The notes beneath the pieces are model-generated. The model had not been told where the DNA came from. It did not search any database and saw nothing but the letters and a program-made list of their open reading frames with translations. Shown piece by piece: positions 11,052 to 22,648 of a stretch of DNA of 64,000 bases. The translations under genes and the position numbers were made by a program. The stretch is taken from contig MCGO01000009.1 of assembly GCA_002104985.1 (NCBI GenBank), positions 496,001-560,000 of the forward strand, in the 5' to 3' direction. This DNA is from Rhizoclosmatium globosum (lineage: Eukaryota > Chytridiomycota > Chytridiomycetes > Chytridiales > Chytriomycetaceae). Position 1 is the stretch's first letter. The number at the start of each line of letters is the position of its first letter.

Positions 11052-14000
11052 ATGACGCTGCCAATTATCGGAAGCTACAGGCTCATGCGCACCATTGGAG
11101 AGGGCGAATTCGGGAAAGTGAAGCTGGCGGTACATATAGAGACTGGTGTTGAGGTACGCAGCCTATCACATAGGGCATCCCCTGCCATCTCCACTATACC
11201 CTACCTCCAAGCGAATGTACCGTATACTGATTTTGGTACAATATCTCGTATGTCACTATAATAGGTTGCTATCAAGCTATGCAAGAAGTCCCAGGTCGTT
11301 GCCACCCCAAATGGATACACCAAACTCATGCGAGAGATATCAACACTGAAACTCGTCAAAAACCACCCATTCATCATTACCCTTATCGAAGTCATTGAAA
11401 ACGAAACTTATATTGCTATTGTGATGGAACTTGCAAAGGGTGTGTGTTCGACATTGCCTCAAAATCACAAACCCTCTTTAAGGACTGGATTTATGGCTGA
11501 AAAACTCGAATTCGAATGCAGAAACGTCTGGAACTTATCGTTTAATGTTGACGTTGGGTATAACTGGGGTGGAGCTTATAATAAGGGGGCGTCGGGCGTG
11601 GCGGACTGTTTGACATTGGGAGCAAGACACAAAGATAGCTAAAATCGATTTCCAGGCGGTGAATTATTCGAGCATATTCTGACGAAACGAAGTCTTGAGG
11701 AAAATGAAACAAGGAAGTTGTTTGCTCAAATCATGTCTGGTACGTGTTGTGAAACCACGCCCCATCTTTATTCACAATCTGTTACAGCCGTTGGATATAT
11801 CCACAGTCTCGAAATTGTACACCGTGACTTGAAATTGGTGAGTGTCGTTCGCGTCTATTTCTTGTTTCCTAAGCCTTGTTTTACCAGGAAAACATCTTAT
11901 TGGACGAACATCAAAATGTTGTTTTAATCGATTTTGGATTCGCAAACAAAACAAAGGGCCCTGACGTTCTGATGCGAACTTCATGTGGTTCACCTTGTTA
12001 TGCGGCACCAGAACTGGTGACAACTGAGGCAAGTTTTCTTGTATATATCAACAGAAATAACTCTGTCTTTTATAGGGTTACATTGGAGAGAAAGCAGATT
12101 TATGGAGTTGCGGTGTGATTTTGGTAAGAGGGATCATTCGTGGCAACAACTAACCTCTCTCCTCATAGTTTTCCATGATTGCGGGATATTTGCCTTGGGA
12201 CGATGATCCAGATAACCCAGAAGGAGACAACATTAATCTTCTCTATAACTACATTATGCACACTCCCCTCGATTTTCCAGATCATGTTCCTTACGACTGC
12301 CGACTTCTGATCAACAGAATTTTGGAACCCAATCCAGACAAGCGCGCTGATATTGAAGAAATCATAAACCACGTCTGGTTGCAACCTGTTAAACATATCT
12401 TTGATGCAGAAATGGATCGTCGAAAGGTGTGGCATGCGTCTAACTTCGTGAACTTATGTGTCTTCATCAGAATCTTGTGGCCAATATTCCTATAGGACCT
12501 GGTTCTGGAAGTCTGAATTCTCCCAAACTGTCTCCTACCAGGTCTTCAAGTATTGCTGTTGAGCAGCAAGTTCCTATGCCTGCAATTCAAGGTGACACAA
12601 GTATGGAAGCATCCAGTTTACCTGTTACACCCAAGCGCGGTAATTCTGGCTCGTCTACACCGATGATTGTGGAGCAGCTGGGAATATCGACAATCACTCC
12701 TCCTCCAACACCAGGAAGCAAACGAGTAGTTCCAGCAGATCCTCGCGTATCTCCTATTTCTAGTCCTACTGCTCCCATTGCGTCGCTATCTATTCCTTAT
12801 GCACCAAATGCTCGATCAACTAGCTTAGTTGTTGGCGAAATCTATGGAAACTCGGAACGAACTGTTTCTGAAGCTGAAACTATGGTTGCTGGTGATGATA
12901 TTGGTTCGGTGAATCCAGCTACGCCGGGAGTAGTTGTGTCTGACCGGATTGTTGTAGATGAGCCATCGTCGTTTGAACCTGCAGGAATCCAAGCACACTC
13001 AGGTCACCATGTTGTTGATAGCTATAGCACAGTTGCGAATGAAGCTATGGTTGTGGATGAAGATCAGCCAGTATACTTGCCAAAGAACGAGAAAGGGCCA
13101 CAAAGTGACATTGTCACAGACTTGCGCGGAATGCTCACAACTCTCAGTAGTGACAATAAGACGCTTCCCACTACTCCTGAAGTGTCTATTTTAAAGCAAG
13201 AAGAACGGGACCTGTCGTCAGAAATCACAACAAGCTCTTCCACAGATATTTCTCATAACCGATCCAAGCATGAGTCAAGAGAACTTCACCCATCAAGCTT
13301 TGCGGAGTTTATGAGAAAAGCAATGGACAGGCCACTGCCTGATCTCCCACCAGAAGCAGACGAAATTTCGGAACCCAGGGGAATTTTGCGCGGTTTCACA
13401 ACTCCGCTGATTTCAAATGATGATAGCAGTCGTGGAAGCTCAACCAAAAAGCGGGTATCCATTCAAGAACCGTCTTTGACTCTGGCAAATGGAAACCGGT
13501 CTTCTTCGCGTGCCAGCTGGCTAAGTAGTTTGACTTCAAAACTATTTGGAAAATCAGCGGAACCCGAAGCCTTAAGTAGAGATACTTCTGCTGTTGGTGT
13601 ACAGGGACGTGCAGATCCATTGTCGTGAGTCCTTGACTTTTCTTTATTTTCAATGCTAACTTCATGAATGAAGTGCAAGCAAGCGTTCTAGCGCGACATA
13701 TAGCATCTTTCCTTTCAGGTCAACTTCGCGTCGCTCCACACCAGTTTCTCCCACACCAGGCGTTTTTGAAACTGGCTATGAGTTGCCTCCTATTCCAACA
13801 GAGCCAGGACCAAGAGTAACACAGTCTCCATTACCAGAGCCTCAACGTGCTAGAAATCTTCTTTCAGGATTCTTTGGCGGATTGGTGACGACTCCACGAG
13901 CCACTTCACCAAACCGACGACAAGATTCACAACAAAGCAATATGAGTCGTGCGCAAACACCTTTGTCATGGTATGCTACAAGTCGGCCGTCAACTCCTTT

Positions 14001-14868
14001 GACCACTCGCGATATTCAAAGAACAGCAAGTGGACGTGTAACTCCTGCGGCTCCAGATATGGCCCGGTCTGACACTGTTCTGTCACTAAGCGCCAGCGAC
14101 TATCATGTTCACTTTTCAAATCGATCGCGAGGTAGTTTGTCAAGCCGATTGGGATCTCGCATGAATGTTGTAAAGAGTATGCGAGTCCATGTGGGAAACA
14201 CGGATGTTCGCGCCATAAGTCGAAGAGACCCTGAGACATTACTTGAAGACTTGCGTAGTATGCTCGAGCAGCGTGGATTTGAGGTTCTTCAAAGTGGGCA
14301 GGTTGATATTGGCGAATATCGCTTGAAGGTTGTCCAACCAGGAACTCTGTCAAGAGTATCTCCGGCGGATAAGAGAAAAGAAGGCGTAGTGGTTTCGGCG
14401 CTGGAGTTGGCAACATTCATGGATATTCCGGATGAGCTATTGATGCCGGGAGACTCGGATACAATTATCCAGTTATCACCGGCAGTTTCACGAACTATCA
14501 GCAAGCACGAAAAGCTTAAACAAAGCTCAAAGTTTGGAAGAGCTCTTGCAGGTGTGCCACAATCTTGGTTGAAGAAGGTTCGGTACGTCAAGGAGTATGG
14601 AATGCGATACAATAGCGGGTTTGATCCAAAGGTCAATGTGAATCAACGCACAAGTGCGGCTGTTGGTGGCAGCGAAAGTACCGCAGATGATACTGTGCCA
14701 AGTCGAGACAAGCTGCAATTCGTGGATGAGATTGTGTTCTATGTTGAACTGCAAAAGGTTGCAAATGTGCCTGGCGTGTGTGTTGTAGACTTCAAGAGGG
14801 TGCGGGGTAATATCTGGCAGTTTAAGCGGCTGTACAATGGACTGATAGAGGCACTGCCTGTGGTATAA
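11052..14868 (+). CDS. KIN4-like Ser/Thr protein kinase with C-terminal KA1 domain, copy 1
   Basis: Nine exons (11052-11153, 11265-11439, 11656-11739, 11788-11837, 11888-12028, 12076-12123, 12169-12426, 12471-13624, 13719-14868) give 1053 residues. Kinase motifs: GEGEFGKV (16-23), VAIK (Lys38), HRDLK (Asp134), DFG (152-154) and [19 protein letters not shown] followed by [14 protein letters not shown] is the signature that places it near fungal Kin4 and relatives (CAMKL group). A long disordered Ser/Thr/Pro region follows. The last ~100 residues look like a KA1 membrane-binding domain ([14 protein letters not shown]). Kin4 in yeast is the spindle-position checkpoint kinase; the role here is inferred only from family. 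The fifth intron has a GC donor (GAG|GCAAGT). A diverged second copy lies in mirror orientation at 17718-21675. Confidence 0.87.
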
Positions 14869-16189
14869 CCACCTGGGTAGTATAATTGTGAGTTTTTAGT
14901 CGTGTTGTAACACCCGCTTTGTCCGATAGAGGCATGGCACGTATAGTATAGTACAATAGTTTATCTTCATTCCCTAACCCGAAATAAATGGATATGTGTA
15001 GAACAAACATTACTCTTTTTTTCGTTTGTCTAGTTTTCTTTTTTCCAGCCCTTTCACACGCCAAACAAAATGAAGCTCCGCAACAACCCACACGCCATTC
15101 TGCAGACACAGCAAGCACAGCGTCTGGTAGCAGAAGCAACATCGCGTGGAGGAAACGTGCGTAATGCGGCATGGGTCGCTGCCGTAGCCCGTCACCCACC
15201 TGCACCCGCAGCCCTTCCCTATGTCGTTCCCTCAGCCGTGGGCCACTTTGGCCACGCTGCCGCCGCCGAACGCACCGCCGCGGCCCAGTTGGCGTCCGTG
15301 GAACAGCCGTCTCGCCGCCGAATGCTCAAGCCACAGTACACAAAGACAGCTCCGCAGATCGTGTACCCTGAAGACAGCTTGCGTCAGGCGTTCTATGCCA
15401 CGCATCCGTTTGAGCGTTTGCGTCCACGTGCGTTGGTGGAGCATGCGGAGGATCTGAAGGCGGGAACTAGTTCTGATGACAGTGTTACTGGCGAAAGGTA
15501 CGCATTCAGACGCATTCTTGTACCTCTACGATCGTGAATACAGTATGATCAGTTTGGATCGTTGGATGGAAGGGAATTTGGATCTATGAAGTATTGGCTG
15601 TGGCTATGACTCATGCATCTGAGTGGAAACTATGGGCATTCATAATTAGTACAGGAAATGAAAGATGAATACCGTGAGAAGGGCCGATTGGATCTATGTG
15701 GAAACTACCACTCCATATTTTCATCAACTACTAACTCACAACCAGCGTTATCCGAAAAACGATCGAATACGAAAAGACTGAAACAAAATCAGCCGCATAC
15801 AACAAAGCGCTTTCTGAATTCTATACACACCGTCGTCAGGAGGAGCAAACCGAACATCAGAACGCGACAAGAAAGAGACTCGAACTGTTGAAGCGACTGG
15901 ATCACTTGATGAAGCAAGAGCCTGCCAATGAGGAAGGCATTGAGGCAACAAAGAAGAAGTTGGAACACAAGCAGGTGTCATGGTTCAGGGAGAGAGAAGC
16001 TGAGCAGCTGGCCAAGAGCAAGGAGTTCTTGGACAAGCTCGAGAAAGAGTTGAGTTTTTTGTTTGGTTATTGCAGAGCTGTGATTCTTACCATAATACTT
16101 TTAGACGTGAGGAGAAGAGACAGTTGCAGGATAAGATGGCACAGTTTGAGGCTCGTAACATGAAGAAAGAGCAACGAACTTCAGCATAA
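14568..16189 (+). repeat. Left arm of a near-identical inverted repeat (~1.62 kb)
   Basis: This arm covers the last ~300 bp of kinase copy 1, the 201-bp intergenic region and all of mS23 copy 1. Read against the reverse complement of 16397-18017 it is almost identical. I count four substitutions in the kinase tail, none in the intergenic part or mS23 exon 1, a patch of differences at about 15669-15880, and none after that except the stop codon. Outside the arm the two kinases are clearly diverged paralogues. Confidence 0.9.
15070..16189 (+). CDS. Mitochondrial small-subunit ribosomal protein mS23 (Rsm25/MRPS23), copy 1
   Basis: Three exons (15070-15497, 15746-16048, 16105-16189) give 271 residues. 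The segment IVYPEDSLRQAFYATHPFER matches the fungal Rsm25/mS23 signature (YPED-LR--F---HP-E--RP), and the downstream charged helix containing AYNKALSEFYTHRRQEEQ matches its C-terminal half. The N-terminus is basic with Arg and Ala, suited to mitochondrial import. It belongs to the body of the mitochondrial 37S/28S subunit. Copy 2 at 16397-17516 encodes the identical protein; six differences in exon 2 are all synonymous. The stop is TAA here and TAG there. Two identical copies of a ribosomal protein gene that is normally single are unusual. Confidence 0.85.
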
Positions 16190-16396
16190 TGTGTATTTGT
16201 ATTGGGATGATGGAATGGGAATGGGTGTTTACGTCAGCCCAAATCAATAAAACTACTGGCATTTTTCTTTCGAAGTTTCTATGAACTTAAATTTCTGACA
16301 ATGTATCAGTAGAGGGAAGTAATTTTGCAAAAACTGTTTTTATTGGGCTATGGAATAACCCGATTCCCATCCTCATCTCTGCCTTAATCCTACACA
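16190..16396. other. Central spacer of the inverted duplication, shared 3' region
   Basis: The 207 bp between the stop codons of the two convergent mS23 genes. The halves can still be roughly aligned as mirror images (GATGATGGAATGGGAATGGG on the left against a related stretch on the right) but are much more diverged than the arms. It carries AATAAA-like motifs on both strands (about 16246 plus and 16337 minus), probably the poly(A) signals. Confidence 0.6.
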
Positions 16397-17516
16397 CTAT
16401 GCTGAAGTTCGTTGCTCTTTCTTCATGTTACGAGCCTCAAACTGTGCCATCTTATCCTGCAACTGTCTCTTCTCCTCACGTCTAAAAGTATTATGGTAAG
16501 AATCACAGCTCTGCAATAACCAAACAAAAAACTCAACTCTTTCTCGAGCTTGTCCAAGAACTCCTTGCTCTTGGCCAGCTGCTCAGCTTCTCTCTCCCTG
16601 AACCATGACACCTGTTTGTGTTCCAACTTCTTCTTTGTTGCCTCAATGCCTTCCTCATTGGCTGGCTCTTGCTTCATCAAGTGATCCAGTCGCTTCAACA
16701 GTTCGAGTCTCTTTCTTGTCGCGTTTTGGTGTTCAGTTTGCTCCTCCTGACGACGGTGTGTATAGAATTCAGAAAGCGCTTTGTTGTATGCAGCTGATTT
16801 TGTTTCGGTCTTTTCATATTCGATCGTTTTTCGGATAACGCTGGCTGTGAGTTAGTATTTGGTGAAAATATAGAGTGGAAGTTTCCAGATAGATCCGATC
16901 GGCTTTTCTCACAGTATTCATCTTTCATTTCCTGTACTAATTATGAATGCCCATAGTTTCCACTCAGATGCATGAGTCATAGCCACAGCCAATACTTCAT
17001 AGATCCAAATTCCCTTCCATCCAACGATCCAAACTGATCATACTGTATTCACGATCGTAGAGGTACAAGAATGCGTCTGAATGCGTACCTTTCGCCAGTA
17101 ACACTGTCATCAGAACTAGTTCCCGCCTTCAGATCCTCCGCATGCTCCACCAACGCACGTGGACGCAAACGCTCAAACGGATGCGTGGCATAGAACGCCT
17201 GACGCAAGCTGTCTTCAGGGTACACGATCTGCGGAGCTGTCTTTGTGTACTGTGGCTTGAGCATTCGGCGGCGAGACGGCTGTTCCACGGACGCCAACTG
17301 GGCCGCGGCGGTGCGTTCGGCGGCGGCAGCGTGGCCAAAGTGGCCCACGGCTGAGGGAACGACATAGGGAAGGGCTGCGGGTGCAGGTGGGTGACGGGCT
17401 ACGGCAGCGACCCATGCCGCATTACGCACGTTTCCTCCACGCGATGTTGCTTCTGCTACCAGACGCTGTGCTTGCTGTGTCTGCAGAATGGCGTGTGGGT
17501 TGTTGCGGAGCTTCAT
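16397..17516 (-). CDS. Mitochondrial small-subunit ribosomal protein mS23 (Rsm25/MRPS23), copy 2
   Basis: Mirror copy of the gene at 15070-16189, with exons 17516-17089, 16840-16538 and 16481-16397 of exactly the same lengths (428, 303 and 85 nt). The translated protein is identical. Six silent differences fall in the first half of exon 2, and the adjoining 3' end of intron 1 also differs, whereas exon 1, most of intron 1 and exon 3 match base for base. Either strong purifying selection on both copies or recent gene conversion explains this; the mosaic pattern favours conversion. Confidence 0.85.
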
Positions 17517-18017
17517 TTTGTTTGGCGTGTGAAAGGGCTGGAAAAAAGAAAACTAGACAAACGAAAAAAAGAGTAATGTTTGTTCTACACATATCCATTT
17601 ATTTCGGGTTAGGGAATGAAGATAAACTATTGTACTATACTATACGTGCCATGCCTCTATCGGACAAAGCGGGTGTTACAACACGACTAAAAACTCACAA
17701 TTATACTACCCAGGTGGTTATACCACAGGCAGTGCCTCTATCAGTCCATTGTACAGCCGCTTAAACTGCCAGATATTACCCCGCACCCTCTTGAAGTCTA
17801 CAACACACACGCCAGGCACATTTGCAACCTTCTGCAGTTCAACATAGAACACAATCTCATCCACGAATTGCAACTTGTCTCGACTTGGCACAGTATCATC
17901 TGCGGTACTTTCGCTGCCAACAACAGCCGCACTTGTGCGTTGATTCACATTGACCTTTGGATCAAACCCGCTATTGTATCGCATTCCATACTCCTTGACA
18001 TACCGAACCTTCTTCAA
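16397..18017 (-). repeat. Right arm of a near-identical inverted repeat (~1.62 kb)
   Basis: Reverse complement of 14568-16189, of almost the same length. Identity starts abruptly in the KA1 region of kinase copy 2, where the codons for [10 protein letters not shown] become nearly identical, and ends at the mS23 stop codon. Confidence 0.9.
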
Positions 18018-21000
18018 CAATGAAGCAGGAATAAACTTGGACCCTTGCTTCACCTTTTCATTCTTTGCAATTGTCCTTGCCATCATAGGTGACAACGTCA
18101 TAGACACACCATCGTCCTGTGAATCAAGCAATTGATCCGGTAACTCCATAAACGTCTTGAGTTCCGCTACAGACACAAGCACACCTTCCCCCCCAGCAGC
18201 TGCATTTCCACCGGAAGGTACTTTCGACAACATCCCCGGTTTAACAACCTTCAACCGAAACTCGGCAAACTCAAGGGACCCGCCGCTGGGAAGGACCTCG
18301 AACCCACGTTGCTCGAGCATGCTTTGGATGTCTTCAAGGAGGGTTTCAGGGTCTCGACGGCTGATGGCGCGGACGTCCGCGTATCCAACGTGCATTCGCA
18401 TTTTCCGTGTTCGGTGAATGCTTTGGCGGCTGGATGTGCTTCCCCCGCCGCGTGAGCGGTTCGAGAATTGGACGTGGTAGTCGCTGCCGCTGAGGGAGAG
18501 TGCGGTTTGGGAGCGGGACATGTCGGGTGGAGGAGGAATTGTTGTGGTTGTGGAGGCTCCGATTTGTGTTGGATCGCGAGAGGTTAAGGGTGTGGAGGGG
18601 CGGCTTGTGGCGTACCATGAAAGTGGGGTCTGTGCGCGGCTCAAATTGCTTTGGTTTGAATCTTGGCGTCGGGATGGGGAGCTTGCACGCGGTGTTGTAA
18701 CGAGACCGCCAAAGAATCCGGAGAGCAGGTTCTTTGAGCGTCGGGACTCGAGTTGAGCGGTAGATTGGTTGTAAGCAGGTGGAACAGGTGGAAGTTCTCG
18801 TTCAAAGTCTTGTATACCAGGAGTTGGTGAGACAGGCTGAGGAGGAGGCAGAGAATTACGACGACTGAACCAAACGAAAAATCAAACCCAATTAGAAAAC
18901 AATCCTCGAAGAAAAAAGAAGAGAGAGAGAGAAACTTTCCACAAACCTTATCAAATCAGATCCGGATTGCCCCGCAACAGGTGTCGCCCCCCTTCCTCCC
19001 TCTTCCCCTCCAGCACCACCAGCCCCGAAAAACTTGTTTGTCAAGTTAAGCAACCAACTCTTCCTCTGCTCCTGCTGTTGCTGCTGCTGCTGCGCCGCCA
19101 CACTCTGCATAGAAACAGCCGGCTCCAAAATCGAAACCCGTTTCTTTGTCGTCGAGCTCCCCCGACTTATATCCCCACCCACCCCAGCACCCCCCAACGG
19201 CGCCGAAAACCCTCCCCGCAAGATCCCGCGCGGTTCATCAGACTCGACGGGTGGTAACTCCGGCAGCGGCCTGTTCATTGCTTTCCACATGAATTCAGCG
19301 AAACTGGAGGGTCGTAGTTCGATTGACTCTTGGGTGTGGAGTTGGGATGGGTGGTTTGGGTTTGGGTGTGTCCAGTCCAGTGTGTGGGTGTTGTTGTTGT
19401 TGTTGCTGTTGTTGTCGGAGGTTGGTTTTGTGGGGAGGAGGGGGCTGACTTCTGGAGTTGTTGGGAGGGATTTTGTGGAGGCATTGCTGAGGGTTGTGAG
19501 AAGGCCGCGAAGGTCTGTGAGTTGTGGGGTTGTGTCTTCCTCTGGGTCTTCTTTCTTGAGGGGTGGAGTGTTGGAGGGTTGGTTGCTGTCTGTGTCATCG
19601 TTGGTTGCCGTTATGAAGCTGTCTATGACGTGGACGGAGGGGGGAGGACGCAGGTCGGAGGGGGTGAAGGATGTTGGTTCGTCGACTACCATTCTGTCCG
19701 ACACCATAGCTGCAGGAGATGAATTGGAGTCTTCATCGGCATTTCCGTTGACAACGAATACTGTTTCTGCTTCGGATATAGATCGTTCAGTGGATGTTTC
19801 GACAACGATGCTTATGGGGCGTGGATTGGGGGCAGTAGGAATTGCCAATGTGGGGATTGGAATTGAAGGAGCCGCTGAGGCTGCCACAACATGGACGCTA
19901 TTGACAGACTCAATTGTTTGCTTGTTTCCAGGTGTTGAAGCGGGCACTGTTGAAGCAACTGGTTCAATGACTTGAATTGGAGACGTTGCAGCAGCAGATG
20001 GTTTACGGCTTCGAGGCGGGGCAGGCGGAGGCCCAGGAAATTCAGCGTCCATAAGAATCGCTGGAACTTGCTGATCTGTGGATCCATTAGCCACTTTGGC
20101 TGGATTTTGGCTTGACAGGCTGCCAGTAAGACTCTACAACGAATTTTTAATTTCAAACGAATGAAACTATTACTCCTCACCATTCTTCTGTCCATTTCAA
20201 TGTCAAAGATGTGTTTGATGGGTTTCAACCAGACATGATTGATAATTTCATCGATATCAGCTCGTTTGTCTGGATTTGGTTCCAAAATTCTATTGATGAG
20301 GAGTCTGCATTCGTATGGAACGTGATCGGGGTAGTCGAGGGGTGTATTCATGATGTAGTTATAGAGCATATTGATGTTGTCTCCTTCCGGATTATTTGGA
20401 TCGTCGTCCCAAGGCAAATATCCCGCAATCATTGAAAACTGAGAAAATGGTAAGTTAACGTAGGACCGATGAAAGAGGGTGGTTACTCACAAGAATAACT
20501 CCACAACTCCACAAATCGGCCTTTTCTCCAATATATCCCTAAAAGAGTTTCAATGATAACTTTGTAGAATATAAAAATACTTACATCAGATGTTACCAGT
20601 TCCGGTGCAGCATAACAAGGAGAACCACACGAAGTCCGCATCATAACATTGGGGCCTCTTGTCTTGTTTGCGAATCCAAAATCAATCAGTACTACATCTT
20701 GATTTTCGTCCAATAAAATGTTTTCCTATTTGGCAACAGTTAGCTGCAGTCACATGTCTCTTTCAAACACATTACCAACTTCAAATCACGGTGTACAATC
20801 CCAAGGCTATGAATGTATCCAACCGCTAAAATATATGGGCATATGGTTAGAATCAGCATGAGAAGATATGCCCAAAGAAAAAGACAAAACCTGAAATGAT
20901 TTGAGCAAACAACTTTCTTGTCTCTTGTTCCCCAAGACTGCGTTTTGCAAGAATGTGTTCAAATAATTCGCCGCCTAACAAAGAATACTGTTTTAATATC

Positions 21001-21675
21001 TGTGTTGCTGTTTGTTGAATGGTGGGGTGCAGTGCATGTTTAGGTAGGCAGATTGGTGGTGTGTCTCTGTGATAGTCCGCCAAGCCCTGATTCCCTTAAA
21101 GTACATCGATGGGTGCCAATCTCATCGCCAATGCATTCATTCATATCAACAGTTGTATCATTTGCATACTCGGTACGATCTGCAGTCGGAGAACAGCGGT
21201 CTCTTTGAATGATTCTCAAATAGGAATGGAGATTTGGTCATAGTTTTAGGGGCTGACAAGGGATACACACCCTTTGCCAGTTCCATAACAATAGCAATGT
21301 ATGCTTCAGTTTCGATAACTTCGATCAGGGTAATGATGAATGGGTGGTGTTTGACGAGTTTGAGGGTTGATATCTCTCGCATGAGTTTGGTGTATCCATT
21401 TGGGGTGGCAACGACCTGGGACTTCTTGCATAGCTTGATAGCAACCTATTAAAGTAGTAATACAATGATCAGCATACCAGTGTTATTCGTTCAGGGGATG
21501 GTGCTGGGTGCAAGTGGGGACAGGAGAAGGAAGCGATTGCGCCCCTTCCCTCCAATGTGAGAAGCATGCTCACCTCAGCACCCGTCTCTGAATGCACTGC
21601 CAACTTCACTTTCCCGAATTCACCCTCTCCAATGGTGCGCATGAGCCTATAACTCCCGATGGATGGGTATGTCAT
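17718..21675 (-). CDS. KIN4-like Ser/Thr protein kinase with C-terminal KA1 domain, copy 2
   Basis: Nine exons (21675-21574, 21445-21271, 20974-20891, 20825-20776, 20725-20585, 20538-20491, 20438-20181, 20133-18947, 18864-17718) give 1063 residues. The first seven exons have exactly the lengths of copy 1, and the kinase motifs are intact ([37 protein letters not shown]). The long middle region has diverged strongly and gained Gln and Asn runs (about 19060-19100 and 19390-19430) not present in copy 1. The last ~100 codons (KA1) are again nearly identical to copy 1. The fifth intron has an ordinary GT donor, unlike copy 1. It is probably an expressed paralogue, since no stop or frameshift is seen. 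Confidence 0.86.
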
Positions 21676-21719
21676 TTCCACTGTTCCCAAACCAGAAAAT
21701 CAATTGTGTTGAAACAACA
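21676..21719. promoter_or_regulatory. 44-bp divergent gap between two start codons
   Basis: Only 44 bp separate the ATG of kinase copy 2 (minus) and the preferred ATG of the SDR gene (plus). Each promoter must therefore overlap the other gene's transcript or first exon. Confidence 0.5.
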
Positions 21720-22565
21720 ATGAACTTTGCAGGAACACACGTCTTCATCACAGGAGCATCCGGAGGCGTCGGACTTGTCGCAGCAACAGCGTTCCTTCGC
21801 GCTGGAGCCAAGGTGACGCTTCACTGCAATTCAAACACTTCCGCTGCCCTCGCCGTTGCTTCCGAATTCAACAACAACAACAACAAACCAATCGCTTTCG
21901 TCGTGTCCGCCAATGTTACGAGTGAGTCCGATGTGTCCCGGTGCGTGTCCGAATCAGTTTCCGCACTTGGTCCTATTTCCACTCTTGTTGTGTGCCACGG
22001 CATCTGGCCCACTGACGATATTCAAGTGAAGGACCTGTCTCTGGCTCGCTGGAAAAACACTCTTGCTGTCAACTTGGACGGCACGTTCCTCTTTGCCCGC
22101 GAGTACCTGCGCCAATTGGATGCGGCGGTAAAGGCAAACATTCAGCTTACGAATGTTGCTATTGTCATGATTGGTTCCACCGCCGGAAAGTTTGGGGAGG
22201 CGTTCCATGCTGATTACAGTGCTTCCAAGTCGGCCATGATGTATGGTCTTACTCTGTCCCTCAAGAATGAAATCGTGAAGGTTCACCCGAAAGGTCGCGT
22301 TAATACTGTCTCCCCTGGATGGATCCGCACTCCTATGGCCGAAAAAGCCATGAACGATCCTTCCTTGCTATATCAGGCGCTTGCGAGTTCCCCTCTCAAG
22401 AAAGTTTCGGAGCCACACGACATTGCCCAAGCTATCCTGTTTTTGAGTAGTAGCGACATGAGTGGGAATATCACTGGTATTTCCTTGGATGTCAATGCCG
22501 GTATGGAAGGCCGATTGCTCAACAAACCAACCGATTTCGCCACAACCAAGCCCAGTAAATTGTAG
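21720..22565 (+). CDS. Short-chain dehydrogenase/reductase (SDR, FabG-like)
   Basis: A single-exon gene of 281 residues. TGASGGVG (about 11-18) is the Rossmann dinucleotide-binding glycine motif. The active-site Ser lies in IGSTAGKFG, and YSASK supplies the catalytic Tyr and Lys. PGWIRTPM follows, as in classical SDRs of the 3-oxoacyl-ACP reductase type. The usual NAG motif is replaced by CHG. The substrate cannot be told from sequence. An upstream in-frame ATG at 21663 would overlap the kinase start, so MNFAGTHVFITG is preferred. It is convergent with, and 83 bp from, an acyl-CoA oxidase, which hints at but does not show a lipid role. Confidence 0.88.
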   Translation: MNFAGTHVFITGASGGVGLVAATAFLRAGAKVTLHCNSNTSAALAVASEFNNNNNKPIAFVVSANVTSESDVSRCVSESVSALGPISTLVVCHGIWPTDDIQVKDLSLARWKNTLAVNLDGTFLFAREYLRQLDAAVKANIQLTNVAIVMIGSTAGKFGEAFHADYSASKSAMMYGLTLSLKNEIVKVHPKGRVNTVSPGWIRTPMAEKAMNDPSLLYQALASSPLKKVSEPHDIAQAILFLSSSDMSGNITGISLDVNAGMEGRLLNKPTDFATTKPSKL

Positions 22566-22648
22566 AGTAAGATTATAACATGAGATAATAAAACTGAATG
22601 TATTTTGAAACCATTTTCACGTATCCCGGGGAAAAAAACAAACTGTAC

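Noticed and set aside
14822..17764. Two identical 127-codon open frames antisense to the kinase tails and leaders (14822-15205 minus, 17381-17764 plus)
   Set aside because: They lie on the opposite strand of the conserved KA1 exon, leader and mS23 exon 1. Their identity simply reflects the identical arms, and no motif is present.
19034..19975. 313-codon plus-strand open frame inside kinase copy 2
   Set aside because: Antisense to a low-complexity Ser/Thr/Asn-rich exon; such biased composition opens the opposite strand. Poly-Cys/Leu translation is typical of antisense repeats.
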